64,000 nucleotides of DNA from positions 1,648,001-1,712,000 of the forward strand of contig NZ_CP166866.1 of assembly GCF_047495555.1 (NCBI RefSeq), written 5' to 3'. The notes beneath the pieces are model-generated. The model was not told the DNA's origin. It did not search any database and saw nothing but the letters and a program-made list of their open reading frames with translations. Positions within the stretch are counted from its first letter, which is position 1; every line of letters starts with the position of its first letter. The stretch comes from Methanobacterium_D sp040373355 (GTDB lineage Archaea; Methanobacteriota; Methanobacteria; Methanobacteriales; Methanobacteriaceae). Positions 15,952 through 25,868 of the stretch are shown here, one piece after another. A program made the position numbers and the translations under genes.

Positions 15952-16836
15952 ATGAATATGAAAGAAGCTGTTCCTGATTTAAAAAATTTTAGATTCCGAA
16001 AAAAGCTGCAGATAGCCATGTCAAGCTATATGCAGAAAATGGGAATGCATGAATTTGATTCATGTCATTTTGAAGTGGTTCCTATTGATATTTTTATTCC
16101 AGAACTTGACCCTGTTTTTGATGGATTCAGTATTGCTCATATTACAGATATTCATTTAGGTCAGTGGATATCTACAGAACGATTAAAAGGAGTCATGGAA
16201 TTAGTTAATAAGCAAAGCCCGAACATTGTCGCTATAACTGGAGATTTTGTATCATATGCAATTGACCATGTTGTTGAAGATCTCACTATTTGCCTGAAAA
16301 TGTTAAATCCTAAAAATGGGTCTATAGCTGTTTTGGGCAATCATGATCACTGGCTTGGAGCAGATAAGATTCGAAATGTACTTAAAAATAGTGGCATATT
16401 AGATTTAAGTAATAATGTTTATAGTATAAATCATAAAGATACAATGTTACACTTTGCTGGTGTAGACAGTGTTACATTAAACAAACATCGCCTTGATCTA
16501 GTAATGGATAAGCTACCAGATTCAGGCCCCGCTATATTACTTGCACATGAACCCGATTTTGCAGATATTAGTTCAACAACTGGAAGATTTAGTTTACAAA
16601 TCTCAGGTCATTCGCATGGGGGGCAATTCGTAATCCCGGGTATTAGAACATTTATTAGGGGTTCAAATTTTTTAAAATATCCTGTTGGTAAATATAAAGT
16701 TGGTGAAATGGTCCAGTATACAAACAGAGGGCTTGGGACAAATGTATTTTGGCTAAGAATTAATTGCCCGCCTGAAATCACAATTTTCAACTTAAAAAGT
16801 CAAGAGAATAATGAAAATGAAGATTTTAGAAAATAA
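15952..16836 (+). CDS. Calcineurin-like metallophosphoesterase
   Basis: This 294-residue enzyme has the metal motifs DIH (D66, H68), GDF (D98), GNHD (N130, H131) and GHSHGGQ near 221. The order and the SGHSHGGQF segment match the YkuE/YaeI branch of membrane-associated phosphoesterases. There is no clear transmembrane helix, but residues 20-35 could form an amphipathic helix. Its last 26 bases overlap the start of the next gene, a membrane phosphodiesterase, so the two are translationally coupled and may act on the same lipid or nucleotide headgroup. Confidence 0.86.
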   Translation: MNMKEAVPDLKNFRFRKKLQIAMSSYMQKMGMHEFDSCHFEVVPIDIFIPELDPVFDGFSIAHITDIHLGQWISTERLKGVMELVNKQSPNIVAITGDFVSYAIDHVVEDLTICLKMLNPKNGSIAVLGNHDHWLGADKIRNVLKNSGILDLSNNVYSINHKDTMLHFAGVDSVTLNKHRLDLVMDKLPDSGPAILLAHEPDFADISSTTGRFSLQISGHSHGGQFVIPGIRTFIRGSNFLKYPVGKYKVGEMVQYTNRGLGTNVFWLRINCPPEITIFNLKSQENNENEDFRK

Positions 16837-18928
16837 TGATATATCCTTACGTCTATTTATAAGTAGAACGTTAGTTTTATGGATAGCAGGAGTATTAGGG
16901 CTTTTATTAATTACTTATATAGATAATGAAGTATCTGTTGATAGCATAGAAACAGCTTTTTTAGTTGTTGGAATTATAGGCATATTAAATGCATTATTAT
17001 GGCCTATATTAACCCGTTACACTTTACCGTTCCTTATAACCACGTTCGGAGCTGGAATACTAGTTTTAAATGCATTAGTTTTATGGCTAACAGGTGAAAT
17101 AGTTGATGGTTTTACACTATCTGGATTCGCATATATTACAACTCCAATAGTTATGGCTGCAATTACCACATTAATATCCACTTTATTGACTATTGATGAC
17201 GAAGCATATTATTTTCGTTCAGTATTAAGCAGAAGAATACAAAAAAATCCTGAAGAGCTCAAAAAAAGTAAGCCTGGAGTTATATTTACAGAAATTGATG
17301 GTTTAGCAGCTCCAATACTTGAAGAAGCTATAGATAAAGGATACATGCCAACTCTAAAAAGGTGGTTAGAAGAAGAAAATTATAAAATTAGTGAGTGGGA
17401 ACCTGATTTATCCAGCCAAACAGGAGCTTCTCAAGCAGGAATTCTACACGGCAATAACAAAAATATGCCTGCCTTTCGCTGGGTTGAAAAGGAAAATGGA
17501 AATAAAATCGTTGCTTCCAATGGTCCCGGTGATGCACCAGTCCTTGAAGCTCGTATTTCTGATGGAAACGGTTTATTAGCTATTAATGGGGCCAGTAGGT
17601 CTAATCTTTTTTCAGGAGATGCGCGCGACGTTATCTTTACTTATAGCAAACTTAAAAATCTTAAACTCTTTTATAATAAATCATGGTATTATTTCTATGC
17701 ATATCCTTCAAATTTTTCTAGAACAATTGCACTTTATTTTTATGATCTCTTTCTTGAAATATTCTCTAGAATTAGACAAAGGATAAAAAATATTCAGCCA
17801 AGACTTAAAAGAGGTTTTGTTTATTTGTTTGTACGTCCTGGAGCAAATGTATTCATGCGAGAAGTAACTACTTTTAGTATTGTAGGAGATGTTTTAGCAG
17901 GAAAAGTCGATATATTATACGCTACGTATTATGGTTACGATGAGATAGCACATCACAGTGGAACACGTGATGCTGATGTTTTTATTGCACTTAGACAATT
18001 AGATAAACAATTAAAAAGAATTGAGAGTGCACGTAAATACGCTCCCCGGAAATATATAAATGTAGTTCTTTCTGATCATGGTCAAAGTAACGGAGCTACA
18101 TTTAAACAAAGATATGGATATTCCCTGGAGACTCTGGTGAGAAAATTACTTCCTGTTGACTATAAAGTTTATAGTATTCTATCTTCCAATGAAGATCATT
18201 GGGGAAAACCCTTTAGTCAACCTATAGAAGATACTAAGGGTTACATAAATAATAAAATAGATAATGCATTTGATAAAACTACATTACTTAAAGATAATGC
18301 ATATAAAAATATTAAAAAAGTCTCATTTATAAGAAAAGGATTACTTAAAGATGTAACTGAAGAAAAAGTTGAAGTAAGGCATGAAATACCTAAATCTGCT
18401 GAAGGAGCCAATATAATTGTTCTTGCATCTGGAAATCTGGGTCTAATTTACTTTACTGATGACCATAAACGTTTTAGTTATGAAGAGATTAAAAATGCTT
18501 ATCCTAAATTAATCTCTGGCTTAGTTCAGCATGAAGGAATTGGATTTATCATGGTTCGATCAAAAGAGTATGGTCCAATTGTAATTGGAGCAAATGGTGT
18601 GTATTATTTGGATACTAATATAATAGAAGGAGATAATCCGCTTAAAAATTTCGGTGCTAATGCCCCTAAACACTTGAAACGGACAGATAGTTTTAAATAT
18701 GTTCCTGATATTCTAGTTAATAGTTTTTATGATTCTAAAAATGATGAAGTCGCTGCTTTTGAGGAATTAATTGGAAGTCATGGAGGATTAGGTGGCGAAC
18801 AATCCATGCCATTTATTATGCATCCTTCTGACTGGGATTTGGATAGTGAGGAGATTATTGGTGCAGAGAAACTGCATATGGTTTTAAAAGATCAGCTGGA
18901 TAAATTATGGAATAATAAATCTTATTGA
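16811..18928 (+). CDS. Four-helix membrane phosphodiesterase
   Basis: This 705-residue protein joins a four-helix membrane module of the phage-holin type (helices near 21-38, 49-66, 72-94 and 107-128) to a type I phosphodiesterase/alkaline phosphatase domain. Metal-ligand segments are EIDG (D163), a nucleophile region near 203-212 with SSQTGASQAG, YDEIAHHSG near 380, SDHGQ near 419 and HGGLGGEQ near 660. It may hydrolyse phosphodiesters of nucleotides, lipids or wall precursors at the membrane. The start overlaps the upstream phosphoesterase by 26 bp; a second ATG at 16817 is possible. Confidence 0.85.
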   Translation: MKMKILENNDISLRLFISRTLVLWIAGVLGLLLITYIDNEVSVDSIETAFLVVGIIGILNALLWPILTRYTLPFLITTFGAGILVLNALVLWLTGEIVDGFTLSGFAYITTPIVMAAITTLISTLLTIDDEAYYFRSVLSRRIQKNPEELKKSKPGVIFTEIDGLAAPILEEAIDKGYMPTLKRWLEEENYKISEWEPDLSSQTGASQAGILHGNNKNMPAFRWVEKENGNKIVASNGPGDAPVLEARISDGNGLLAINGASRSNLFSGDARDVIFTYSKLKNLKLFYNKSWYYFYAYPSNFSRTIALYFYDLFLEIFSRIRQRIKNIQPRLKRGFVYLFVRPGANVFMREVTTFSIVGDVLAGKVDILYATYYGYDEIAHHSGTRDADVFIALRQLDKQLKRIESARKYAPRKYINVVLSDHGQSNGATFKQRYGYSLETLVRKLLPVDYKVYSILSSNEDHWGKPFSQPIEDTKGYINNKIDNAFDKTTLLKDNAYKNIKKVSFIRKGLLKDVTEEKVEVRHEIPKSAEGANIIVLASGNLGLIYFTDDHKRFSYEEIKNAYPKLISGLVQHEGIGFIMVRSKEYGPIVIGANGVYYLDTNIIEGDNPLKNFGANAPKHLKRTDSFKYVPDILVNSFYDSKNDEVAAFEELIGSHGGLGGEQSMPFIMHPSDWDLDSEEIIGAEKLHMVLKDQLDKLWNNKSY

Positions 18929-18959
18929 ATTATTGATCAAGGAACGAATACCATTCTTC

Positions 18960-19358
18960 TTAATTATCTGCAGGTAATGAGTAATGCAGGTGTATAAAAT
19001 ACCATGTTTCATTTATTTTTTGGCAAACAGTACTAAAACGCCAATTTAGATTAACTTTTTCATCATTTACTTTTACATCCCTAAGCATATTCATAGGCAC
19101 CCCTGCAACTGAATTTGCTGATGAAATAGTAATATTTTCAAAGTTAACTTTTATACTTTCTGATTGACCTATATCTCTTTTTAATCCTTGTTTAAGCTCT
19201 TCGTAGCCATTTACCTATTCATCTTGACCAGTATATATTGCCACTATGTTTGTATAATCTGAAAATAAATCCATCATTGCATCCGGATTTTTATCTGTAT
19301 ATGCATAGCTTTCAAGCATTTCAATAATTTCATTTTCTGTTTCAGTATCGGTATTCAA
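18960..19358 (-). pseudogene. NTF2/SnoaL-like gene with in-frame TAG
   Basis: The minus strand encodes about 131 residues of a SnoaL/NTF2-like fold protein, from a TTG at 19358 to a TAA at 18960, broken by one TAG at 19215-19217 (codon 48). The context GQDE-stop-VNGYEEL fits a family position often held by Trp, so TGG to TAG is the likely change. The rest of the frame is intact and ends with the family-like WYFIHLHYSLP. A site GGATG lies before the TTG. It is either a recent pseudogene or a gene read through; no pyrrolysine genes are seen in the window. Confidence 0.72.
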
Positions 19359-19425
19359 GTTTAAACATCCTTTATAAGTTATATAAAAATAGCTTTAAAT
19401 AATTTATTTGTTTAATTAATATTAG

Positions 19426-19863
19426 ATGAGAGAACTTTGTATAGTGGCATGTGGCAAGAAAAAGATATGGGATGAAGAAGACTCAAGAGAATCTGTAAAA
19501 TCAAAAGATATGTATACTGGCACATTCACACGAAAATGTATTGAATATGCTCAAAAGTTTCATGAGAATTCTTATTGTATTCTATCTGCTAAATATGGAT
19601 TTTTATTCCCTGAAGAAACGGTAAATGGACCATACTGTGAATGTTTTCATTTAAAAAATACCCACCCTATCTCTACTGATGAACTTTTAAAACAAATAAG
19701 TGGTAAGAATTTGAATGATTATGAAAGAATCGTTATTTTAGGCGGTAAATTCTATAATGAAATGATTATTAAACTATTTAAAGGAAAAGAAATTTATAAT
19801 CCTTTACATGGTTGTAAAGGAATAGGTATGATGATAAAAAAACTAAATGAACTTATTGGATAA
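19426..19863 (+). CDS. DUF6884-family protein
   Basis: This 145-residue protein begins with IVACGKKKIW, followed by LYTGTF-like and ILSAKYGFL segments and a late GGKFYNE. This is the pattern of DUF6884 proteins found in archaea, bacteria and phages, some of which lie near modified-nucleotide genes. No function is established that I can rely on. No ribosome-binding site is visible and the ATG may be leaderless. It is convergent with fprA. Confidence 0.65.
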   Translation: MRELCIVACGKKKIWDEEDSRESVKSKDMYTGTFTRKCIEYAQKFHENSYCILSAKYGFLFPEETVNGPYCECFHLKNTHPISTDELLKQISGKNLNDYERIVILGGKFYNEMIIKLFKGKEIYNPLHGCKGIGMMIKKLNELIG

Positions 19864-19877
19864 TAAATTAAAGATAT

Positions 19878-21098
19878 TTATATCTCTTTAATTTTGGCAC
19901 CTATTTTTTTACCCAGCTCATAAAGGTTATCCATTTCATCATTTGAAGGAATATAATTCACTTGGGTTGTATCAAAGACTTCAAAACCGCATTTTTCAAG
20001 ATCTGTTGCAATTTTTTTAACAGCGCCACCAGCCCATCCCATTGAACCAAATGAAACAGCTAATCTTTTAAATCCAGTCCTATTAAACATTAAACCTTCT
20101 AAATAATACATTAAATCCCCAATACTTGGATAAGGATTGTTAAATATGGTTGGAATACCAAATAATACTGCTTTGCTGTCTAAAATATCTTTTACTATTT
20201 CACTTCGCTCATCTTCATGGAGGAAGTACATCTCGACATCAACATTTTCACTGATGACTCCTTCAGCTATTGCATGGGCCATTTTTTGTGTAGAACCATG
20301 CATTGTATCATAAACAATAGTTACTTTATTTCTACATTGACCTGTAGCCCAGCTAGTATATGCTTCAATGATTTTCATTGGATCTGTCCACACTTGTCCA
20401 TGTGAAGGTGCAATTATTTCAATTTTATCCAAAAGCGCTAAATCTTCAACTTCTTTGAATTTTTTAAGTACAAGTGGAGATAAGGGGGTGATTAAATTAG
20501 CATAAAACTTCTTTGCAGCATCCATTAAGACATATTCTGGAATTTCGTTATCTATTCTTTTAGTATAGCATAAATGCTGCCCAAATGCATCATTTGAAAA
20601 TAAGATACCATCTTCGACAAGTAAAGTGAACATACTGTCAGGCCAGTGGAGCATTGGAGCTTCAAGGAATGCAAAAGTTTTATTATCAACTTCAAGAGTA
20701 TCTCCAGTCTTAACTACTTTAAAATTAGCACCTTCTAAGTTATAATGGCTATTTAGTCCATCTACTGCCTTTTGGGTACAGTAAATAGGCACATCAGGGA
20801 ACTTTTTCACTATTTCTGTTGTTGCACCACTATGATCCTTTTCAACATGATTCTGGATAACATAATCTATTTTAAATTCTCTTCCTTCTTTTTTACATGC
20901 ATCTTTTATCCTTCCCCACATTTGTGAAGCTGTTCCAGGATATGTATTGTCAATTAAAACTGCCTTATCTTCACAAAATACCAAATAAGCATTATAAGTT
21001 GTTCCATCAAGTGTATAACCGTGGTAATTTCTTAAGTCCCAGTCTAAAACACCAACCCAATAAACTCCTTCTTTGATTTTTACAGCATCAGCTTTCAT
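19878..21098 (-). CDS. fprA: F420H2 oxidase, flavodiiron protein FprA
   Basis: This 406-residue flavodiiron protein has an N-terminal metallo-beta-lactamase domain with diiron ligands in NHVEKDH (H84, E86, D88, H89) and a C-terminal flavodoxin domain that starts near 255 with VYDTMHGSTQ. In methanogens this enzyme reduces O2 to water with electrons from coenzyme F420H2 and protects against oxygen. It is soluble and full length. A GAGGT site precedes the ATG. Its neighbours are not obviously redox genes, so it appears monocistronic. Confidence 0.95.
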   Translation of the reverse strand: MKADAVKIKEGVYWVGVLDWDLRNYHGYTLDGTTYNAYLVFCEDKAVLIDNTYPGTASQMWGRIKDACKKEGREFKIDYVIQNHVEKDHSGATTEIVKKFPDVPIYCTQKAVDGLNSHYNLEGANFKVVKTGDTLEVDNKTFAFLEAPMLHWPDSMFTLLVEDGILFSNDAFGQHLCYTKRIDNEIPEYVLMDAAKKFYANLITPLSPLVLKKFKEVEDLALLDKIEIIAPSHGQVWTDPMKIIEAYTSWATGQCRNKVTIVYDTMHGSTQKMAHAIAEGVISENVDVEMYFLHEDERSEIVKDILDSKAVLFGIPTIFNNPYPSIGDLMYYLEGLMFNRTGFKRLAVSFGSMGWAGGAVKKIATDLEKCGFEVFDTTQVNYIPSNDEMDNLYELGKKIGAKIKEI

Positions 21099-21254
21099 AT
21101 TTATACCTCATAATCTATTAACAATTTTAGACTTGTTAATATATAAAATTTATGTAAAAATAAATAATAAAAGCTTATAATTAATTAAAATAAACATTTA
21201 TAACCTCTTTTGGAGAATATATAGTTAAATTTTTAATTATTTGAAAATATAAAC

Positions 21255-22964
21255 TTATATCCGTTCTTTATACTCTAATTTATTAAAAATTATATTGAAT
21301 TGAGTTCCATCACGTGCATTAATTTCTATAGTTCCATCTAATTGATTTACAAGGTTTTTTACAAGCTGTAGGCCTAGAGATTTAATATTTTTAAAATCAA
21401 ATCCATCTGGAAGTCCGATACCATTATCAGTTACACTTAATATATATTTATTTTTATTTGACGAACTCATCTTTATAGATATTTCTTTATTTTCTCCTTG
21501 AACAAAGTTTGCTGGAAATGCATGCTTTAAAGAATTGGTTACAAGTTCGTTAATGATTAATCCACATGGAATTGATGTATTTAAATCAAGATAAACATCT
21601 TCTACATCAATTTTCAAATTAATCTGAGAGGGTTTAAGGGTATAATAATGAAGCAAGTAGGTGACCAGATTTTGAATATACTCTGAAAATTGAATGCTGG
21701 TAAAATTTGAAGACTGATAGAGCTGTTCATGTATAAATGCCATGGATTTAACCCTACTTTGACTGTCTTTAAACAGTTCAAGGTCTTTTTCATCTTTAAT
21801 ATACCCCGACTGAAGATTTAAAAGACTGCTGATTATCTGAAGATTATTTTTAACCCGGTGATGAACTTCCTTGAGTAGTAATTCCTTTTCTTCAAGTGAT
21901 GCATTTATTTCTTCTTTTGCACGGGTTATTTCAATAATATCACTTCCTATACAAACAATTCCCATAATTTGATTGTCCTCACTTTGAATTAATGAAATGG
22001 ATAGAAAAACTGGAATTAAGTTACCTTTTTTAGTTTTAAAAAGTGCTTCTTTATTGGCTATAAATCCTTTTTTCATTAGTTCATGTTCATTACCGTTGAA
22101 TAATGTGTTATCTTCCCTATCAGGAAATATAACATTTATGGGCTTACCAATTAATTCAGAATCAGTATATCCTAAAAGGTTTCTGGTTGCCTGGTTTATA
22201 TTGATAACATTTCTTTTAGTATCTAGTAATAGCATGAAATTCGACATTGTAGAGACAATTTCATCTGCTGCAACTGCTGCTGTAAGTGCAGGAAATCTAT
22301 ATTTCCAGACCCCGTAGCTCATAAGCCCTATTCCTACAGTTGACATAGTCATGGTCATTTCAGGAACCCTTATGTACATGCTTGGTAGAATTAAGTCACT
22401 TAAAATACTTATAAATAAAGGAATATAAAGACCCGCAAATACATATTTTGCTTGTTTTCTTTTTAAATCTCTAGATCTTAGATAATACATAAAACAAATT
22501 AGTCCTGAAAGTAATCCGCCGAAAATTGTCCATAATGCCATTATATTAAACAATGTTGCATCTACAGGAGTAACGAAATACCATCCCCATTGCTCTCTTA
22601 CAACATGATCTATCATTAGATTTGTAGTTAAAGATAATAGAGTTATCATTATCGGCAGAATATAAATTAAGATGTAGATTAATTTATTTTTTAGAAGTTT
22701 TGATTTAGTAAATATCAAAGATATGTGAAGTAAAAATGAGGGAACTAAAGGCCATAAAGAACTAATTTTTAACCAGAAAAAAGCTGTTTGAATAGATTCA
22801 GCCTGTCTGTATTCAAATTCAGTAAAAGCAAGAAATCCGACCAGTATGCATAATAGTGCAATCATTATATTAAGCTGATTTTTGGGATTTTTATGATAAA
22901 TAAAATTACCAAGGAAAAAACATACCATAAAAGCTATAAAAGATATTATGGAATAAACATTCAT
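21255..22964 (-). CDS. 7TM-PAS sensor histidine kinase
   Basis: This 569-residue kinase has about seven hydrophobic helices in the first 225 residues (HisKA_7TM type), one PAS domain near 235-350, and a HisKA_2 module with phospho-acceptor histidine in VHHRVKNNLQIISSLLNLQ. The C-terminal HATPase follows, with ELVTNSLKH (N box) and DNGIGLP (G1 box). It senses a membrane or lipophilic signal and autophosphorylates. No response regulator is encoded in the window. Divergent from the UbiA gene across a 350-bp gap. Confidence 0.9.
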   Translation of the reverse strand: MNVYSIISFIAFMVCFFLGNFIYHKNPKNQLNIMIALLCILVGFLAFTEFEYRQAESIQTAFFWLKISSLWPLVPSFLLHISLIFTKSKLLKNKLIYILIYILPIMITLLSLTTNLMIDHVVREQWGWYFVTPVDATLFNIMALWTIFGGLLSGLICFMYYLRSRDLKRKQAKYVFAGLYIPLFISILSDLILPSMYIRVPEMTMTMSTVGIGLMSYGVWKYRFPALTAAVAADEIVSTMSNFMLLLDTKRNVININQATRNLLGYTDSELIGKPINVIFPDREDNTLFNGNEHELMKKGFIANKEALFKTKKGNLIPVFLSISLIQSEDNQIMGIVCIGSDIIEITRAKEEINASLEEKELLLKEVHHRVKNNLQIISSLLNLQSGYIKDEKDLELFKDSQSRVKSMAFIHEQLYQSSNFTSIQFSEYIQNLVTYLLHYYTLKPSQINLKIDVEDVYLDLNTSIPCGLIINELVTNSLKHAFPANFVQGENKEISIKMSSSNKNKYILSVTDNGIGLPDGFDFKNIKSLGLQLVKNLVNQLDGTIEINARDGTQFNIIFNKLEYKERI

Positions 22965-23328
22965 CTAATTCTCCTAATTATTCAAATAATAGTATATATA
23001 ATGTTAATTGATAAATACTTACCTCTATATGTTCATATTTTCTATATAGTTTAATAATAACTAATTCTAACTATTTTATGAGTTAATTAGTATTTTAAAA
23101 TAATAATGTGTTAAGTGCAAATTCCATAATTTTTATTTATTCTCAACTAAAATGTATTAATTATTTAAATATAACATGTTATGATAAATAATCTTAAGAT
23201 AATATTCGTTATTTATCTTTAGCTGAGTCCAACATTGTCTTTTTGTATGTTTATTAAAATATAATAATATAAATTTCCAAAATCATATATAAAGACATAT
23301 TAAAAAATTAAAGTCTGTGGGGATATAT
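22965..23328. other. Divergent promoter region with dyads
   Basis: This 360-bp AT-rich gap separates the leftward kinase from the rightward UbiA gene. It holds a perfect inverted repeat GATAAATAA/TTATTTATC (23183-23191 and 23209-23217) with an inner 10-bp palindrome ATCTTAAGAT at 23191-23200. A TATA-like segment at 23285-23293 can serve the UbiA gene. No open frame is evident. Confidence 0.45.
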
Positions 23329-24216
23329 ATGAATTTCAATTTAACCAAAAGAAATGATAGTATTGACATTATAAGCAATTTAAAAGATGAAATTACTTAT
23401 GGGGGATATCTAGTTTCACTATGTAGTCCATGTTTAATAGTAATAACCTGTTTAATTTTAAACCTTCATATAGATGTTCCTATACTTCTAATCTCTTTTC
23501 TACTTCCTTTGATTGTATATAGTTATGATTACTATAAAGATATTGATAAAGATGTTCAGAATAACTCTGTAAGAGCTATTTATCTCAAGAAAAAAGCAAA
23601 AAATTATCCTTTTGTTTTTAGCTTTTATGTTATTCTTTTAATTTCGCTTATAATTCTTTATTCAAACTTTAATTTGATTTTATTTATAACTATGATAGTA
23701 ATAGGGGGTATACTGTATAATTTTCTGCTTAAAGACATAACAAAAAGAATTCCAATATTTAAAAACGTTTATACCGCAGTAACATGGGCATTAGGTGGAG
23801 CTTTTTTCCCTCTTTTTTATTATTCTCTGGAAATTAACTCTGCATTTATATTGATATTCTTTTTAATATTTTTAAGATGCTTAATTAATGTTGTTTTTTT
23901 TGATTTGAAAGACATAGATAATGATAAGGCCGAAAGACTTAAGACACTTCCCGTAATGGTAGGAAAAAAAGCTACTATTAAAATATTACATGTATTAAAT
24001 TTAATTGCATTTTTACCGTTAATTATAGGAATATGTTTCAATATGATTAACATTTACGCAATTTTCCTGCTGATATTCACCATTTATGGGTATTTCTACA
24101 TTAGTAAGGCTAGTTCAGCTTCAAGCAACGAACTAGAAACAACAGCACATACACTAGTAGATTTTGAGTTTTTACTTTGGCCATTATTGCTTTTAGGAAT
24201 CACATATTTCATTTAA
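23329..24216 (+). CDS. UbiA-family prenyltransferase
   Basis: This membrane protein of about 295 residues has eight to nine hydrophobic helices and two aspartate-rich motifs: YDYYKDIDKD near residue 70 and FDLKDIDNDKAERLKTLP near 190. Those bind the Mg-diphosphate of a prenyl donor in UbiA enzymes. Archaeal members make ether lipids or attach prenyl groups to aromatic rings; the substrate is not clear here. The open frame allows a GTG at 23317, but the GGGG before the ATG at 23329 favours the latter. Confidence 0.83.
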   Translation: MNFNLTKRNDSIDIISNLKDEITYGGYLVSLCSPCLIVITCLILNLHIDVPILLISFLLPLIVYSYDYYKDIDKDVQNNSVRAIYLKKKAKNYPFVFSFYVILLISLIILYSNFNLILFITMIVIGGILYNFLLKDITKRIPIFKNVYTAVTWALGGAFFPLFYYSLEINSAFILIFFLIFLRCLINVVFFDLKDIDNDKAERLKTLPVMVGKKATIKILHVLNLIAFLPLIIGICFNMINIYAIFLLIFTIYGYFYISKASSASSNELETTAHTLVDFEFLLWPLLLLGITYFI

Positions 24217-24225
24217 TCAATGTAT

Positions 24226-24624
24226 TCAAATTTTTATTTTTTCTTTTTTAGTATATGCCATTCCCTGAAAAATAGCAATTAGTTCGTTACTTTGGTCCAT
24301 AATATCAATGGTGTAGGTTGAAATCTTTGGGTTTCTGGAAATTTCACGAGCTTCGGCAATTAAAATACCGCTTTTAGCAGCCTTCATAAATGAAATATTT
24401 GCATTTATGGCTACAGTAACATTTTCGTAGGAATTTGCAGCAGCAGCAAATGTAAAATCAGCCAGTGTAAATAAAGCACCTCCATGAACTGTACCAACTC
24501 CATTTAAGTGATTTTCATTAATTTTCATTTTTGTTCTTGCTGTTCCTTTTCCCACTTCAATTAATTCTATACCAACATAAGCTGCAAATTTATCTTTTTT
24601 AAAGAAGTTTTTTATTCTTTCCAT
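24226..24624 (-). CDS. PaaI-like hotdog thioesterase
   Basis: This hotdog-fold protein of about 132 residues has the PaaI-type segment LNGVGTVHGGALFTLADFTFA near residue 50, where HGG and the following acidic residue form the acyl-CoA thioesterase site. It probably hydrolyses acyl-CoA or aryl-CoA in the cytosol. An upstream ATG at 24654 is in frame, but GGTAAT just before 24624 suggests the internal start. It converges with the UbiA gene. Confidence 0.83.
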   Translation of the reverse strand: MERIKNFFKKDKFAAYVGIELIEVGKGTARTKMKINENHLNGVGTVHGGALFTLADFTFAAAANSYENVTVAINANISFMKAAKSGILIAEAREISRNPKISTYTIDIMDQSNELIAIFQGMAYTKKEKIKI

Positions 24625-24737
24625 TTTAATTACCAGTTTATAATATAAATTCATGGATTTATTAAATTTAAGATGAAATTATAAATGTTAATAATAGAAG
24701 GAACATATTATACCCAATCAATTTAGGATGGAAGCTT

Positions 24738-25727
24738 ATGGAAGAAACAAAAGATTCAGATTTAACACAAATTACAAAGAATGTTCCAGTTGTTCAGCTT
24801 GGAGAAACTGTTGGATATGCTGTTGATTTACTTTCAAAAAAGGCTAATAAGTTTGATACAATTGACTACATATATGTTGTAGATAAAAATAATGCTCTTA
24901 GGGGTGTTATTTCTATTAAAACTGTTATTTATGCTGACCCTGAAATTAAAATAGAAGATTTGATGGATAAGGATTTGATAACTGTTCTTCCTCATACAAG
25001 CCAAAGAAAAGTAGTCTATCTTGCATTGTCAAATGGATTAAAGGCCATACCTGTTGTTGATGAGCAGAAACACTTTTTAGGCATTTTTCCTTACGATGAT
25101 ATACTGCATATATTTAATCAGGAGTATAAAAAAGAAATATTCAGCGCTGGGGGAATTTCAGCAAAAGTTGGGGATGAATACACTACAATCAAATCAACTG
25201 CAGGAGTTATGATTAAATCAAGGCTTCCCTGGCTGATATTAGGTGTTTTTGGAGGTACATTGGCAGCTTCAGTAGTTAGTGGATTTGAAGAAGTTTTAAG
25301 CAAGGTTTTAGCTTTAGCAGCATTTATCCCTGTTCTCGTATATATGAGTGATGCTGTTGGAACTCAATCTGAAGCATTAATTATACGTAGCATTGCTCTT
25401 GAACCCAAATTACCAATTAGACCTTATCTTATAAGAGAATTCAAGATTGCATCTGCCCTGGCTATTATTTGTGGTGCTATTATTACTTTAGTAGCGTTTA
25501 TTGGTTGGGGAAATTATGTTTTAGGACTAATTATTGGATTTTCAATGTTTTTAAGCATTATAATTGCAGTTTTAATTTCAACAGTTCTCCCATTAGGATT
25601 TAAAAAATTACATTCAGATCCAGCAATTGCTACTGGGCCATTTGCTACAATGATAAGTGACATTGCAACTCTTGCCATATATTTCAGCGTTGCAATATTG
25701 TTTTTAGGGTATTTCAGGGTAATTTAA
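24738..25727 (+). CDS. MgtE-type divalent cation transporter with CBS domains
   Basis: This 329-residue protein has two CBS motifs (about 10-125) and then five hydrophobic helices of an MgtE domain (about 165-325), including SDAVGTQSEALIIRSIAL and the GPFATMISD segment near the C-terminus. MgtE channels import Mg2+ and CBS domains gate them by bound nucleotide or Mg2+. The N-terminal superhelical domain of full bacterial MgtE is absent, as in many short archaeal forms. A weak GGATGG lies before the start. Confidence 0.88.
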   Translation: MEETKDSDLTQITKNVPVVQLGETVGYAVDLLSKKANKFDTIDYIYVVDKNNALRGVISIKTVIYADPEIKIEDLMDKDLITVLPHTSQRKVVYLALSNGLKAIPVVDEQKHFLGIFPYDDILHIFNQEYKKEIFSAGGISAKVGDEYTTIKSTAGVMIKSRLPWLILGVFGGTLAASVVSGFEEVLSKVLALAAFIPVLVYMSDAVGTQSEALIIRSIALEPKLPIRPYLIREFKIASALAIICGAIITLVAFIGWGNYVLGLIIGFSMFLSIIIAVLISTVLPLGFKKLHSDPAIATGPFATMISDIATLAIYFSVAILFLGYFRVI

Positions 25728-25736
25728 CTATTTTAC

Positions 25737-25745
25737 TTTTTTTAA
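25737..25745 (+). terminator. T-rich terminator
   Basis: A T tract follows within 12-18 bases of the MgtE stop codon, in keeping with archaeal U-rich termination. No hairpin is needed or seen. Confidence 0.4.
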
Positions 25746-25868
25746 GTATTTTCATAAATAATATTTATCTATAAATTTTTATTACTAATTAAAATCTTAG
25801 TTTATAGTATTATAACTATTCAAAGATTAGCAATTTAGATATAGAATAATCTATAGGAAGGGTTATTT

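Noticed and set aside
19215..19217. TAG read as pyrrolysine in the NTF2-like gene
   Set aside because: No pyrrolysine genes are visible, the position is not one where pyrrolysine is known, and the lineage is not expected to use it. A TGG to TAG mutation is simpler.
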